The notes under the pieces are model-generated. The model was not told the origin of the DNA, made no database searches, and worked only from the letters and a program-made list of their open reading frames with translations. Positions 7,077 through 17,202 of a stretch of 41,100 bases of DNA are shown here, in pieces (the first letter of the stretch is position 1; each line of letters begins with the position of its first letter). The stretch covers positions 1 to 41,100 of IMG/VR virus record IMGVR_UViG_3300009537_000057. One strand, written 5' to 3'. Made by a program: the position numbers and the translations under genes. The DNA comes from a virus.

Positions 7077-10000
7077 ATGCCTGATGCCGACAAAGAAGGA
7101 AAGAAACTGACGCTTCCTCAATACACCACCCCTACCAGCAGTCTGGCGACGGGGCTGGAAGAAATGGCGGCGCAGTTCAAGCCGACTGACAAGCCAATCC
7201 CTCCGGTGCGCTACACGGAAATCCCCTCCAGCACCGGAACCCCCCGTAAATTGGAGGACCCGCTGGTCCTTTCTGGCCAGCTACCCAGCTACAACATGAC
7301 GCCGGAGTGGATGGCGGAGATGATCGGCTGGTTTGGCTACAGCGAGGAGGACGTGGATCAGATCATGGGGCGGAGCACCGCCTCGGCCGGGTTCAATCTG
7401 CCTCCGGAGATCGGCATTGGTATTCCGCCCCAGTGGTACGAGGATGAGCTGTACGGCGGCGAGACCGGCCCTAGAGGCGAGGCGTTGCCTGAGGGGGCGC
7501 TGTATTGGGATTACTATGGGAAGCCCTATTTCGGTAAGGGAACCGGCGCGTTTCTGAACTACATGCGCTGGAAGCTGGGAACCGACGTGGAGCCGGAGAA
7601 CCTTGAGAAGTGGGCTCCCATCGCCGCCGCCTCGACCCAATGGCGGCGGGAACATCCGGATCAACCCCTGCCCGCCGGGGTGCTGACGTGGCTCGGCTAC
7701 CAGCCGGAGCAGTTCGGGGACGTGGGGCTGCTCCAGCAGGCGGGCGGCGTTGCCGGGATGATGATGGAGGCTGTCGGCGACGTATGGAGCCAGCTAGAGG
7801 GGGCACGCTTCGGTTTTGCCACAGAATTTGTGAATACCGGTTCCAAAAGGTTCGGAGGTGTGTTTGATTGGCTCGTGAACATCACATTTGAAGAGAGCGC
7901 CCTGCTGGGGGACCGCTGGAAGGAAAACCTCTTCGGTCAGTATGTGACAGCCCCGGCCAAGCGGGCGGATGTGTGGCTGGAAAACACCTTCGGCATTGAG
8001 AGCGGACTGCCGGAGGGGTGGGACTACGAGGGCATTGATGATGTTCAGTTAGCCTCGATTATTGGCTATTCTTCGTTCTTTGACATCCAGCGGTCCAAGG
8101 GTGCGGCCGAGGACCTGAGGGACGGCATGGACCCGCGGCTGGTGCGTCAGAAGTGGGAGAACCCGCTGGCGACGATGGCAGGGGACCTGACCATCGGCAA
8201 CCTCTTGGACCCGCTGACGTACATGACGCTGGGCACCTCGGCGATAGTCAAGTTCTTCACCGGTGCGGGCGAGCTGAAGAACATTGCTCGCTATATCAAC
8301 AGCACCGACGCTGTCACGGATGCGGTGCGGGCCTACAACCGGGCGGAGAACGCGGCCGATCTGACCCGCGAGCTGGACAACGCCTCAGAGGTGGTGCTGG
8401 CCGAAGCGGCCCAGTTTGCCAGCAAGACCAACTCCCTTGCTGATAGTCGGGGCATCTTCCAGATGACGGCGGGCGGCAAGCGGGGCATGTATCTCGAATA
8501 CACCCAGAACTTCTTGGGCCGGGTGGCGATGGAGGCCCGCAACGCCGACGGCACGCTCAACAGCGAACGCCTCATGGAAATCCTGCAATCCGCCGCGCGG
8601 CCCTTCAGCGGTGATGCTGAGGAGGCCAAGCGGGCCATTGAGGTCTGGTCTCGCGATCCGGCCTTTGCGACATACTGGGGCGAGCAGGGCAAAATGGCCG
8701 GTTACGTCCTGCACCACACCGTTTTTGGGCCGGAGGGCACCCGAACCTTGGACTGGTTTGTGAAGATGGTTGAGGACGCCGACGGCGACATCATGAAGCT
8801 GATCGACAGCTTGGAGGATGTGAACAAAAAGGTCGTCGATGGTCTGTTCCCCACGCTGACGGAGGTGGTGGACGCGGAACGGGTGGCTCTAAGGCAGGCC
8901 CGGAAAGCGGGCCTTTTCGAGGATTTAGATGACGCGTCTATTATCCGTCAGATGACGGGCCGTGCTCCCGTTCCCAAGTGGCGTATTGGTCTGGACACAG
9001 TTCATCAGACCTTCCAGAACTTCCCTTTTATCGGGTACAAGTCCCTCAATAATTTCTTCTCCACGATCTACATGGGCATGTCGCCGGGCTATGCCTTGCG
9101 CAACATGGTCTCGAACTATTTTCATGCCGTCGTGGACGGGGGTTTTGGCGGTATGTTCCGCTCCGCCAAGAAAGCCGACAGCATCTCCGAGAGCTATCTG
9201 GGCTACATTCCCCGCGCGGGCCGCGTGGGTTTCGGTGGTGAAGTTGCCGCCGCCACCGGCAAGTTCTGGGACCCCTCTTCGGCCAATACCATCACCCGCA
9301 AGCTCAACATGTTCAGCCGCGCTTCTGGGAACGTGGAGAGGAGTGCGGCGGCCAAGGTAGTGGCTCGTGCCGTGGAATCAGAGATGCAAAAGGCGTTTCA
9401 GATCATCGGCCGGGACCCGGAGGTGGCCGCGGCGCTGGGTGCTCAGCTCAATTCCCGTGTCGGGACCATCTTGGTGCGCAGGCTCATGGAGGAGAAGGGC
9501 CATGTCGGCAAGGTCGCCGAGTGGTTCCGTGACGTGGTGCGTGAGGGAGAGGTGCAGAACTGGCGCGGCCTCTTCTCGCTGACCGACGATCAGATTGAGG
9601 GCCTGCGCTCCCTGCGGGCGCTGGATGTGGAGGACGACCTCATCCGGCTTCTGCGCAGTGCGGAGACCCCCGACGAGTTCCGGCGGGGCATGGAGGCTAT
9701 CAAGGACCAGTTACGGCGGGTGGCCAACATGGCGGCCAGCCACTACACGGCCTTTTCGCTGGATGATCTGGATGTCAACGGCGCGGACGTGGACACGTGG
9801 CGTAGGCTGGTGGACGACAATGTGCAGGGTCATGCCGAGGCGATCCTGTGGGCTGCCCGCACGCAGGCGCACCGGCAGGCGGTCGATAGCTGGTCAGCGG
9901 CGCACCGCTTCCTCTCCAACTCGATTGGGGCGCGTGTGGGTGAGTTCTTCCGGCCGCTCATTGACGCGGGCTATGTGACCAAGACCGATGTGGATGACAT

Positions 10001-13000
10001 TGTAGGCCGCCTCTTCAAGGAGAATGATGACACCATCCGGAGGGCGACAGCCACGGCCCGCCGGGAGCAGGACATGCTCCGCCAGAACGCGTGGAAGGCG
10101 CATGATCTGCTGGGCGAGGCAGAGCCTTCGGACTATGCCAAGATACTGGCCGACAACGGCTTCAAGCTGGACCGGCCGCGTGCCCTGACCCGCAACAGCG
10201 CCCGTGCTCACATCTGGACATCGTGGCGGTTGCGGGGCAAGGCGATCTGGGAGGGCCGCCGTCTGGCCACCGGCTCGCTGGTCACGCAGGACCTCGGCAA
10301 CATTTCAGAGCGGGTCGGGACTCTGCTGGGACATCCCAAGCTGGCCAATGTGCCGGAGGAATTGTGGGCGGCCACCGGGGGTCTGGATGCCCTGCAAAAC
10401 GAGCTCTTTGAGCTGGTCAACAACAGCCCGCTCATCAAAATTGCTGAGCGGGCAGACGAGGCAGCGGCCCGCTGGGGTCTGGTGGAGCCCAACATGTTCA
10501 TCGCGCTGGGCGGGGCCTACGTCCAGCACCCCGGAGCCAAGCAAGTTCTGGATGTCTTTACGTCGCTGGGCATGCCTACAGCGGCGGAGGATGGGACTCC
10601 CTTTGACCTGAGGGCGATGGCGGGCATGCTGAAGCGGGGGGCGCGTGAGGTGGGGATTGACGAGCAGGTCATCACCGATCTCTTCACCCCGGAGCGCATG
10701 CGCCGGTCGTTTGAGTGGGCCGACGAGGACATTGCTCGCGCCGAGCAGGCGGCCCGCGGCTGGATACGGTCCCGCTTCCCTGATACCGAAGAGTTACAGC
10801 TTGTAGGCCGGGGGGAGATTGTCTCGGCGGTAGCGGAGGAGCTGGGAGCCGAGGCGCAGGCGGTCGAGGCGGCGGCCAGAGCGGCGGCTCAGCGGCCCAT
10901 GCTCAGTGTTCTGAACAACAACGATGTGCAGGTGCCGGTGGACGCCCTCTTGGGCCGCTATGACTGGGTGGACGAGGCCGCCGCTCCCGGCGAGTATCTG
11001 AGGAACTTCTCAGACCCCGCGCTGTCTCCGGGGATCAACAAAGGCTGGAAGGACGCCGAGGAGTTTCTGCGCTTTCTGAGGCGCTCTCCGCTGGAGCCGG
11101 ACCGGGTCGAGAGCCTTCTCGATGCCAGCAAGGGTCTGTCCGGCAATCTGGCAGAGAACCCGAACTTCTGGCGGAAAGCCTACGAGTTTCTCGCGCCGGA
11201 AGAGCGCGACGACCTCGTGCGCTATCTGCATGCCCACATGCGTGAGACGGGCTTCACCAACCCCGACTACACCCATGCCACAATGCTTCGTGGTCTGATC
11301 ATCCGCGGCGATGACGGCATCCGATTTACCACTGATGGTTCTCATGGGATGCTGGTCAACCGCTTCTTGCGCGGGGCCGGGGACGGCGACTTTGAGGTTA
11401 TCGCCACGGTAGATCGCCGCTTCACCGGCGTCGCTTCGTCCGCTGACGAGATTGCGGCAGGCGATCAGGTGGGCGACACCGTCATGGGCGGGGCGCGCCT
11501 CCACATCCTCCCCGGCGTGGAAATGGATGAGATGGAGGACATCGTTCAGCGCGTGAACCGTCTGGGAATACGCGCTGACCAGACCTCAGCCATCAAGGTA
11601 GAAGCGCCGATGCTGGGCGCGCCCGGTGCGCAGATGCCCTTGGTTGATTTTGTTCAGCAGTACCGGCCTTTGCGCGATTCCATGCGTCCGCACATCTTTT
11701 CCAACACCATGGCCCGCCGCGGTCTCCGGGCGGTGTTGGACAACGCCCTCAACGAGGGTGTGGAGTTTGCCCGCCGGGCGGGCGAGGAGATCGAGGAAAC
11801 ACTCACGGAGGCTGTGCGTTCGTCGCCCTACGGTCAGTGGAAAAAGCGGGACGAGTTCATTGAGCACCACCTGAGACAGGTTGATGGTTGGGACGGTCAG
11901 CGCAAGCAGGCTTTCTACCGTTCGCTCTACAACCGGATGGCGGCCAACCCGGACTACGCGTTCACCCGGCAGGAGATACTGGACCTGTACCGGGCGGCGC
12001 GTGATATGCCTCAGGACGAGGCGGTGGACTGGCTGGCCGATCTGACCCGTACGTTGGAGCAGGCGGGGGTGGACAAGCGAACGATCAACCAGTACGTCAA
12101 GCGCCTACAGTTTGACGTGGACGATCCGCTGGCCCGCATCCACACCACCGATCTTATCAGGCAGACGGCCGACGATGGTCACCTGACGCGCATGTCCGTT
12201 GAGGCCGTAGAGGACGTGACGCAGACAGCGCGAGCGCAGGACCGGGCGGAACTGTTCCAGAAGGTAGCGGCCCGCCGGGCGGCTGAGCTTCGAGCGGCAG
12301 GTGCGGCCGAAGCTCCTGAGGAACTTAGACTTCTGGAAGCCAACCTCGATGAACTGAGCATGGAAGAGAAGATCGCCCGCCAGAACCTCATCGAAGCGGC
12401 CCTCACCGATACGGAAAAGGCGCTGGTCGGAGCGGTCACAGCCGCCGAGGAGGCCAAAGGCCCCAGTGTTCTTGAGGCGGGCAGGCGGGCGCAAATCACG
12501 CGGCCTGAGATGTATGACTGGCTCCGGGGCGAACTGGGCTTTGACCCACGGATCGACCCGCTCAAGCCGCCGATGGGTCCCGGTGTCACGCCGTCGTTTG
12601 CGCAGGCGGTCAACCAGAACCTTGACGGGCTGATGAAGCTCGTGGACGACATCACCGACAACATCGTGGGTAATTGGGGCAAGACCACGCGCCTCGACGA
12701 TCTGCCCGCGGGAGACCTTGAGGGGATCAATCGGTGGGAGGAACTGGTCACCGGCCGGGTGGCCCACGCCCGTGGCACTGCTGAGGCGGTGGCCACCGCC
12801 CAGCGCAAGCGCACGCTGCTCGACTATGAAAAGAAGTTTGGCTTTGATCTCATCCTCAACTACCTGTTCCCCTACCAGTTCTGGTATGGGCGGACCTACT
12901 ATGAATGGATGAAGCGGCTCTGGAACAATCCTCGCATCCTGAGGAGCTATGCCATTTACCGCCGCCACATGGAGAAAATACACGCGGGCCAACCCGATTG

Positions 13001-14945
13001 GTGGAAGTATCAGGTCAACACCAACGAGCTTCTGGGTGTGGATTGGGACAACCCGCTCTATTTCAATGTGGAGCAGAATCTCAACCCGCTGTACGGCATG
13101 GTTGGCCCTGACTTCGATCTTCCGGACCGGCAAACGAACGAACTGTCGGCGCTGGTGGATGGGCTGGGCAAATACGGCCCATCGGTATGGACGCCCTTTC
13201 AGTGGATGGCGGCGCTCAACCACAAATTCAGGGGTGAGGACGATCAGGCGGCGGCCATGGCCGGGCGCGTGTTCCCCCAAACCAACCTCATCCATCACAT
13301 TCTGGGCGACAAAGAACAGCTGCCGAGCTGGATGCGTGAGCCGGACCCCGGCGTCTGGTTCTTCTCAGATGGTATGGACTATTTCGAGCGGCGGCGTGTC
13401 GGGCGGGAGCTGTATGGACTGGCCGACAATGACGAGTACTCGCTGGCGCAGGTGATTGATGCGGGGCGTGTACAGGAAGGCGACATCTGGGAGCAGGCCC
13501 GCAACAACGCCATCCAGAACCGCCGTCTGGGGGCGATCTCCGGATTTCTGGGCGGCCCCGGCTTCAAGGGCCGCAGTGAGCATGACATCCTTCTGGATGA
13601 GTTCTTTGCCTACCGGAGCGCCCTGATCTCACAGGCGGACAGCATGACCCCGGAGGAATATGCCGATGGGTGGGACAATCTGCGCGAGGCGTTCCCCTTC
13701 ATGGACGCGGTGCTGATTGCCCGCCAGCCCTCGGCCGCCAGAGACCGCTCGCTGACCTATAACGTCCTGTCCCGTATCCCCCCCGGCCAATTCTCCGAGT
13801 TCGTGGAGTGGGCTGACATCCCCTCCGAACTCATCGACCAGTTCTACGACAGCAAGGGCACGGTGATTGCGGGAACCGAGAACCCGTGGCGTGAGGGCGA
13901 TTACAGCCGCTTCATGGCGGGGATCGTGGACCTTGCGGCTGTGCTGGAGGTGCCTCAGGGCACCCGCGCTGAGCAGTGGGCCGAGGTGCGGGGCGAGAAC
14001 CGGACGATGCGGCGCATCATGGCGGAAAGGTTTGGGTCTGACATTCACGACCGGATCGACGCCTATTTCGCCATCCGCAACAAGAACGAAGATGACCCGG
14101 ATGTCGCCTATGACTGGCTGGACAAGAACCCCGGCGTCGAACAGGCGATGGATTGGAAGTCGGCCTATGTCATCAACCATCCGATTCTTTCTCAGTACTA
14201 CGGTGGGGTGGATTACATCGAACGCTACATGCGCTCGCTCATGTATGCTGATGCCGAGAAGCTCTTTGGCGAGGACATCTTTGAATTGCAGTCCGCTTTC
14301 TGGGACATCAAGGACCTCGGCGGCAACTCGCAAGGCTTCCTGAAGGACACCAGCGAGCAGTACGGTGACCACTCACGGCTTATAGCGTATTGGGAGTGGA
14401 AGGACGGGCAGACGCTTCTGATCGACGAGCGGCTGGCCGATTTCGGCGAGAAGCTCAACCCCTTGGCAGATGCCGTCCTGCGCCACGACATCAAGGATGA
14501 GACGTTCGGCATGCTGGCGGTGCTGTCGGGTCTGTTTGAAGCGCAGGCCGAAAAGACCCCGCCTGACGAGATCGAACTGGACGCTTTTGTGCGCCAGTAC
14601 GTGACCGGGAAAGAGAGCGGCGAGGAGATCGAGGTACCGCGCATCACCTCTGAGTTTTATGAGCAGGTGCCCTACGAATACGTCTCTCGCTTCTTCCCCC
14701 GGTCCCTGCAACTCAAGCTGGAGCGGTATTTTGATAGCGGCGAGCCGCTGTCAACAGACACGCGCAACGAGGTGCGGGACATCTGGGAGCTTCTGGGCCA
14801 GCCGTCGGGGAGTTTTCATACGTGGCTGTCCAAGACGTTGGCCGAGCAGTACACAGGGCCGCCGGAGCAGGTGGTGCCGGAGCCGCTGAACCTGCCGCCC
14901 TACACCGACCCCCGCAAGCTCTTTGAGAACTTTCTTGGGCAGTAA
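7077..14945 (+). CDS. Giant virion protein (2622 residues), probable internal/ejected protein
   Basis: It covers almost one fifth of the window. ATG at 7077 is preferred over TTG at 7065, which lies in site B. No complete enzyme domain is evident by eye. The protein is mostly helical and acidic with Ala/Arg-rich coiled stretches (for example EAQAVEAAARAAAQ near residue 1260). Two notable blocks are about 634-690, an amphipathic or membrane-active-looking segment (SLNNFFSTIYMGMSPGYALR), and about 1915-1970, aromatic-rich (ILNYLFPYQFWYGRTYYEW), followed by MKRLWNNPR. Such multi-thousand-residue proteins in podovirus-like phages are typically packaged in the head and ejected with DNA, or carry several effector domains. 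Its place between portal-side and scaffold genes fits a head-internal component. The function is inferred from size and place only. Confidence 0.75.
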   Translation: MPDADKEGKKLTLPQYTTPTSSLATGLEEMAAQFKPTDKPIPPVRYTEIPSSTGTPRKLEDPLVLSGQLPSYNMTPEWMAEMIGWFGYSEEDVDQIMGRSTASAGFNLPPEIGIGIPPQWYEDELYGGETGPRGEALPEGALYWDYYGKPYFGKGTGAFLNYMRWKLGTDVEPENLEKWAPIAAASTQWRREHPDQPLPAGVLTWLGYQPEQFGDVGLLQQAGGVAGMMMEAVGDVWSQLEGARFGFATEFVNTGSKRFGGVFDWLVNITFEESALLGDRWKENLFGQYVTAPAKRADVWLENTFGIESGLPEGWDYEGIDDVQLASIIGYSSFFDIQRSKGAAEDLRDGMDPRLVRQKWENPLATMAGDLTIGNLLDPLTYMTLGTSAIVKFFTGAGELKNIARYINSTDAVTDAVRAYNRAENAADLTRELDNASEVVLAEAAQFASKTNSLADSRGIFQMTAGGKRGMYLEYTQNFLGRVAMEARNADGTLNSERLMEILQSAARPFSGDAEEAKRAIEVWSRDPAFATYWGEQGKMAGYVLHHTVFGPEGTRTLDWFVKMVEDADGDIMKLIDSLEDVNKKVVDGLFPTLTEVVDAERVALRQARKAGLFEDLDDASIIRQMTGRAPVPKWRIGLDTVHQTFQNFPFIGYKSLNNFFSTIYMGMSPGYALRNMVSNYFHAVVDGGFGGMFRSAKKADSISESYLGYIPRAGRVGFGGEVAAATGKFWDPSSANTITRKLNMFSRASGNVERSAAAKVVARAVESEMQKAFQIIGRDPEVAAALGAQLNSRVGTILVRRLMEEKGHVGKVAEWFRDVVREGEVQNWRGLFSLTDDQIEGLRSLRALDVEDDLIRLLRSAETPDEFRRGMEAIKDQLRRVANMAASHYTAFSLDDLDVNGADVDTWRRLVDDNVQGHAEAILWAARTQAHRQAVDSWSAAHRFLSNSIGARVGEFFRPLIDAGYVTKTDVDDIVGRLFKENDDTIRRATATARREQDMLRQNAWKAHDLLGEAEPSDYAKILADNGFKLDRPRALTRNSARAHIWTSWRLRGKAIWEGRRLATGSLVTQDLGNISERVGTLLGHPKLANVPEELWAATGGLDALQNELFELVNNSPLIKIAERADEAAARWGLVEPNMFIALGGAYVQHPGAKQVLDVFTSLGMPTAAEDGTPFDLRAMAGMLKRGAREVGIDEQVITDLFTPERMRRSFEWADEDIARAEQAARGWIRSRFPDTEELQLVGRGEIVSAVAEELGAEAQAVEAAARAAAQRPMLSVLNNNDVQVPVDALLGRYDWVDEAAAPGEYLRNFSDPALSPGINKGWKDAEEFLRFLRRSPLEPDRVESLLDASKGLSGNLAENPNFWRKAYEFLAPEERDDLVRYLHAHMRETGFTNPDYTHATMLRGLIIRGDDGIRFTTDGSHGMLVNRFLRGAGDGDFEVIATVDRRFTGVASSADEIAAGDQVGDTVMGGARLHILPGVEMDEMEDIVQRVNRLGIRADQTSAIKVEAPMLGAPGAQMPLVDFVQQYRPLRDSMRPHIFSNTMARRGLRAVLDNALNEGVEFARRAGEEIEETLTEAVRSSPYGQWKKRDEFIEHHLRQVDGWDGQRKQAFYRSLYNRMAANPDYAFTRQEILDLYRAARDMPQDEAVDWLADLTRTLEQAGVDKRTINQYVKRLQFDVDDPLARIHTTDLIRQTADDGHLTRMSVEAVEDVTQTARAQDRAELFQKVAARRAAELRAAGAAEAPEELRLLEANLDELSMEEKIARQNLIEAALTDTEKALVGAVTAAEEAKGPSVLEAGRRAQITRPEMYDWLRGELGFDPRIDPLKPPMGPGVTPSFAQAVNQNLDGLMKLVDDITDNIVGNWGKTTRLDDLPAGDLEGINRWEELVTGRVAHARGTAEAVATAQRKRTLLDYEKKFGFDLILNYLFPYQFWYGRTYYEWMKRLWNNPRILRSYAIYRRHMEKIHAGQPDWWKYQVNTNELLGVDWDNPLYFNVEQNLNPLYGMVGPDFDLPDRQTNELSALVDGLGKYGPSVWTPFQWMAALNHKFRGEDDQAAAMAGRVFPQTNLIHHILGDKEQLPSWMREPDPGVWFFSDGMDYFERRRVGRELYGLADNDEYSLAQVIDAGRVQEGDIWEQARNNAIQNRRLGAISGFLGGPGFKGRSEHDILLDEFFAYRSALISQADSMTPEEYADGWDNLREAFPFMDAVLIARQPSAARDRSLTYNVLSRIPPGQFSEFVEWADIPSELIDQFYDSKGTVIAGTENPWREGDYSRFMAGIVDLAAVLEVPQGTRAEQWAEVRGENRTMRRIMAERFGSDIHDRIDAYFAIRNKNEDDPDVAYDWLDKNPGVEQAMDWKSAYVINHPILSQYYGGVDYIERYMRSLMYADAEKLFGEDIFELQSAFWDIKDLGGNSQGFLKDTSEQYGDHSRLIAYWEWKDGQTLLIDERLADFGEKLNPLADAVLRHDIKDETFGMLAVLSGLFEAQAEKTPPDEIELDAFVRQYVTGKESGEEIEVPRITSEFYEQVPYEYVSRFFPRSLQLKLERYFDSGEPLSTDTRNEVRDIWELLGQPSGSFHTWLSKTLAEQYTGPPEQVVPEPLNLPPYTDPRKLFENFLGQ

Positions 14946-14952
14946 ACTTGAC

Positions 14953-14970
14953 TTTTGGTACGTACCAAAA
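14953..14970. promoter_or_regulatory. Palindrome A, copy 4 (perfect)
   Basis: TTTTGGTACGTACCAAAA, a perfect 18-bp palindrome starting 8 nt after the stop of the giant gene. It lies in the 114-bp gap before the scaffold gene. The rest of that gap has TAGTAC at 15013-15018 but no proper second half of site B. Confidence 0.8.
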
Positions 14971-15059
14971 TAAGATCAGCCCAGAACTGCCGCCTCCTGA
15001 ACTATCTGGACGTAGTACTCACGTAACGTAAGTCGTCCTTCGGCAGTGGGAGAGCATCC

Positions 15060-15758
15060 ATGACGGAGAAAGCGCAGGACACCGCGGGCGTTCCCGGTGA
15101 GGGTGAGGAGCGCAAGTCCGAACAAGCCATTTCTAAGGGTCCCACGGCGGGGATGACCGAAGCACAGATTCGTGAGTATGTGCGCAGGGAAGCTCAAAGC
15201 ATGGTGGCCCAAGAAATGAACAAGTCGCTTGGAGGGCTCCAGAGGTGGCGGAAAGGAATAGAGGAAAAGGCTCAATCCTTTGATGCGCTTGCCGGAAAGT
15301 TCCAAGAGGCCGGGTTGCTGGCCGAAGGGGCTGATCTGTCGAAAGTCCGGCAGGACATTCTGGGTGAAGCCTTGACCAGCTTTTCTGATGCCGCGGCTGA
15401 TGAGGAAGGCGGGAACAGCGAGCCGGGCGAGGCTACCAACGTAGAGCGCACCCCGGAAAGCGACCCCGTGTGGTTCACAGCCAACCTCGTTGCCAGCGAG
15501 CATGGCTTGCAACAGGGTGATCCCGAACTCGAAGAACTGGTGACCGATCAGGGTCCCGTGAAGTACATCGAGAGCGTGGTCGCTGCTGCGGGCAAGAAAG
15601 CTCAACGGCAAGCGGCTGGAGGGAGTGTTGGGGACACGGACCTTGAACACCTCGTGCCCACCGACATGGGAACCGGAAAGTCGTCGAAGAAAAATCCCTT
15701 GGAGGACATCGACGACCCCGACGAGCTTCTTGAAATGGGGCTGTACGGGGAAAAGTAA
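15060..15758 (+). CDS. Capsid scaffolding protein (probable)
   Basis: 232 residues, highly charged and low in aromatic residues. It has a helical central part (IREYVRREAQSMVAQEMNKS, about 36-60) and an acidic, disordered second half ending in LEDIDDPDELLEMGLYGEK. This composition and the position just before the major capsid gene are those of scaffold proteins, which guide procapsid assembly and leave before packaging. No protease motif is visible. ATG at 15060 has GGGAG about 9 nt upstream. The promoter region carries palindrome A. Confidence 0.72.
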   Translation: MTEKAQDTAGVPGEGEERKSEQAISKGPTAGMTEAQIREYVRREAQSMVAQEMNKSLGGLQRWRKGIEEKAQSFDALAGKFQEAGLLAEGADLSKVRQDILGEALTSFSDAAADEEGGNSEPGEATNVERTPESDPVWFTANLVASEHGLQQGDPELEELVTDQGPVKYIESVVAAAGKKAQRQAAGGSVGDTDLEHLVPTDMGTGKSSKKNPLEDIDDPDELLEMGLYGEK

Positions 15759-15788
15759 CGAGTAGGTTAGTCTGGGAGGACAACCGAA

Positions 15789-16784
15789 ATGGCGATCACG
15801 CTGGCTCAGGTCGCGAAACTCGAAACCGAGCCACTGCGCAAGGGGATCATCATGAACCTCCTGCGCTATGCGCCGATCATGGCGAAGTGGCCGTTCGAGA
15901 ACGTGGACAGCCTCACAAGCGTAGCCATTCGGGCCACCAACCTGCCGTCGGTAGCGTTCCGCAGGATCAACGAGGGCTATACGGCGAGCGAAGGAGACTT
16001 CGAGCAGGTCTGGGAGAGCGTGTACGGCTTCGGTGGCGAGATTGAGTTTGACCGTGTGTTTGAGAAGATCGGCAACGTGATTATCAAACCGCGTGTCGCT
16101 CAGACCCGCCTGAAGCTGCGCTCCATGGCCATCACCTTCTCCAAGTACGTGGTGCAGGGCGACCACGCCACGGATGAGGATGGCTTTGAGGGCCTGAAGA
16201 AACGGATTGCCTCCATGCCTTCACGACAGTCGGTATACGCGGCGGGCTCTTCATCCGCCGCGTTGGACCCGACCGCAAGCGCCGCCAATGCCCGTGCGTT
16301 CATCGACAAGTGGGAGCAGGCCATGTACCGTGCCAACAACGGGATGGTCAGCAAGATTCTCATGAACGAAGGAACGTACTGGGGCTTTGGTCGAGTTCAG
16401 AGGTACCTCGGTGTATCGGGTGGCCCCTTGTTTGATGTCACGCGTGATGCGTTTGACAGGGAAATCCTCACCTATAAGGGTGCGGAGTTCTATGACATGG
16501 GCCTCGACACCGATCAGTCCTCGGAGATCATCTCCAGCACGGAAACCGCGGGTGACGCGGGAACGGATGCAACCAGCGCCTATTTTGTGTCTCACGACAT
16601 GGAGCAGGGGCTCATGGGCATCCAGCTTTCTCCGATGGAGGTGTACGACCCATTGAGCGGCGGTGAGCGCGAGAGCAAACCCACCAAGCTGTTGAGGATC
16701 GACTGGTGGGTCGGATTGGCTGGGTTCGGTTCATACGGTGTAACGCGTCTGAGGAACTTCGAGGACGCGGCCAACTGGACATAG
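15789..16784 (+). CDS. Major capsid protein
   Basis: 331 residues preceded by a strong SD (GGGAGGA). It begins with MAITLAQVAKLETEPLRKGI and has the mixed alpha/beta texture of HK97-fold coat proteins. The N-terminal arm is followed by an E-loop-like region (SVAFRRINEGYTASEGDFEQ), a long helix-rich P-domain portion, and a C-terminal LRIDWWVGLAGFGSYGVTRL strand block. The dipeptide-level pattern matches phage coat proteins that are followed by a cement protein. Placement between scaffold and cement supports the call. I see no delta-domain or cleavage site. Confidence 0.85.
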   Translation: MAITLAQVAKLETEPLRKGIIMNLLRYAPIMAKWPFENVDSLTSVAIRATNLPSVAFRRINEGYTASEGDFEQVWESVYGFGGEIEFDRVFEKIGNVIIKPRVAQTRLKLRSMAITFSKYVVQGDHATDEDGFEGLKKRIASMPSRQSVYAAGSSSAALDPTASAANARAFIDKWEQAMYRANNGMVSKILMNEGTYWGFGRVQRYLGVSGGPLFDVTRDAFDREILTYKGAEFYDMGLDTDQSSEIISSTETAGDAGTDATSAYFVSHDMEQGLMGIQLSPMEVYDPLSGGERESKPTKLLRIDWWVGLAGFGSYGVTRLRNFEDAANWT

Positions 16785-16793
16785 GAGAGCGTC

Positions 16794-17195
16794 ATGCCTG
16801 TTTTTGACAATGACCTTATGTTCCGGACGACCGGGAACCTGACACAGACCGAGACCTCCGGCGCGCTGACCATCCGGTCCACCCCTGTCAGTGGCATGGC
16901 GGTTCGAGTGAGCGTGCCCTCCAGTGCTGGGACGACCAACACCCTGCTTCCTAAGGTGATTTCGTCCAACGATGACAGCACGTATTACGAGATTTCACGC
17001 TACAAGGGCGGGGCTCAGACCATCGCTGCCTCTGGCAGTGCTGAGCTCATCGTGCCCTTTGCCACGCCGTACAAGTACGTGAAATTGGTACTGGAAAGCG
17101 CGGGCTCGACCGGCACTCCGAACTGGGGCGCTGTGAAAGCTGGGATCGTCTCCGGCGTCGGTTTCGATTGGGACCGCGCTGTAGACTGGTCGTAA
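16794..17195 (+). CDS. Capsid cement/decoration protein (Bbp16-like)
   Basis: 133 residues, nearly all beta: alternating short strands rich in Thr, Ser, Val and Gly (ALTIRSTPVSGMAVRVSVPS, TYYEISRYKGGAQTI). It ends with a compact hydrophobic segment and WDRAVDWS. A small beta protein directly downstream of the coat gene, 10 nt after its stop, is typical of capsid cement proteins such as Bordetella phage Bbp16, which stabilise expanded heads. The family link is from pattern and position. A strong hairpin follows the gene. Confidence 0.68.
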   Translation: MPVFDNDLMFRTTGNLTQTETSGALTIRSTPVSGMAVRVSVPSSAGTTNTLLPKVISSNDDSTYYEISRYKGGAQTIAASGSAELIVPFATPYKYVKLVLESAGSTGTPNWGAVKAGIVSGVGFDWDRAVDWS

Positions 17196-17202
17196 CACGG
17201 AA

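Noticed and set aside
6984-7084. 33-codon ORF between the hairpin and the giant gene
   Set aside because: No good SD and it runs through site B into the next start; conservation would be needed to believe it.
12105-13298. 397-codon minus-strand frame inside the giant gene
   Set aside because: Arg/Val/Leu/His-rich mirror of the coding frame, typical of antisense ORFs in GC-rich genes; no SD or neighbours on that strand.
14976-16166. 396-codon minus-strand frame opposite scaffold and capsid genes
   Set aside because: It crosses two well-supported genes and a control region and has no protein-like motif.
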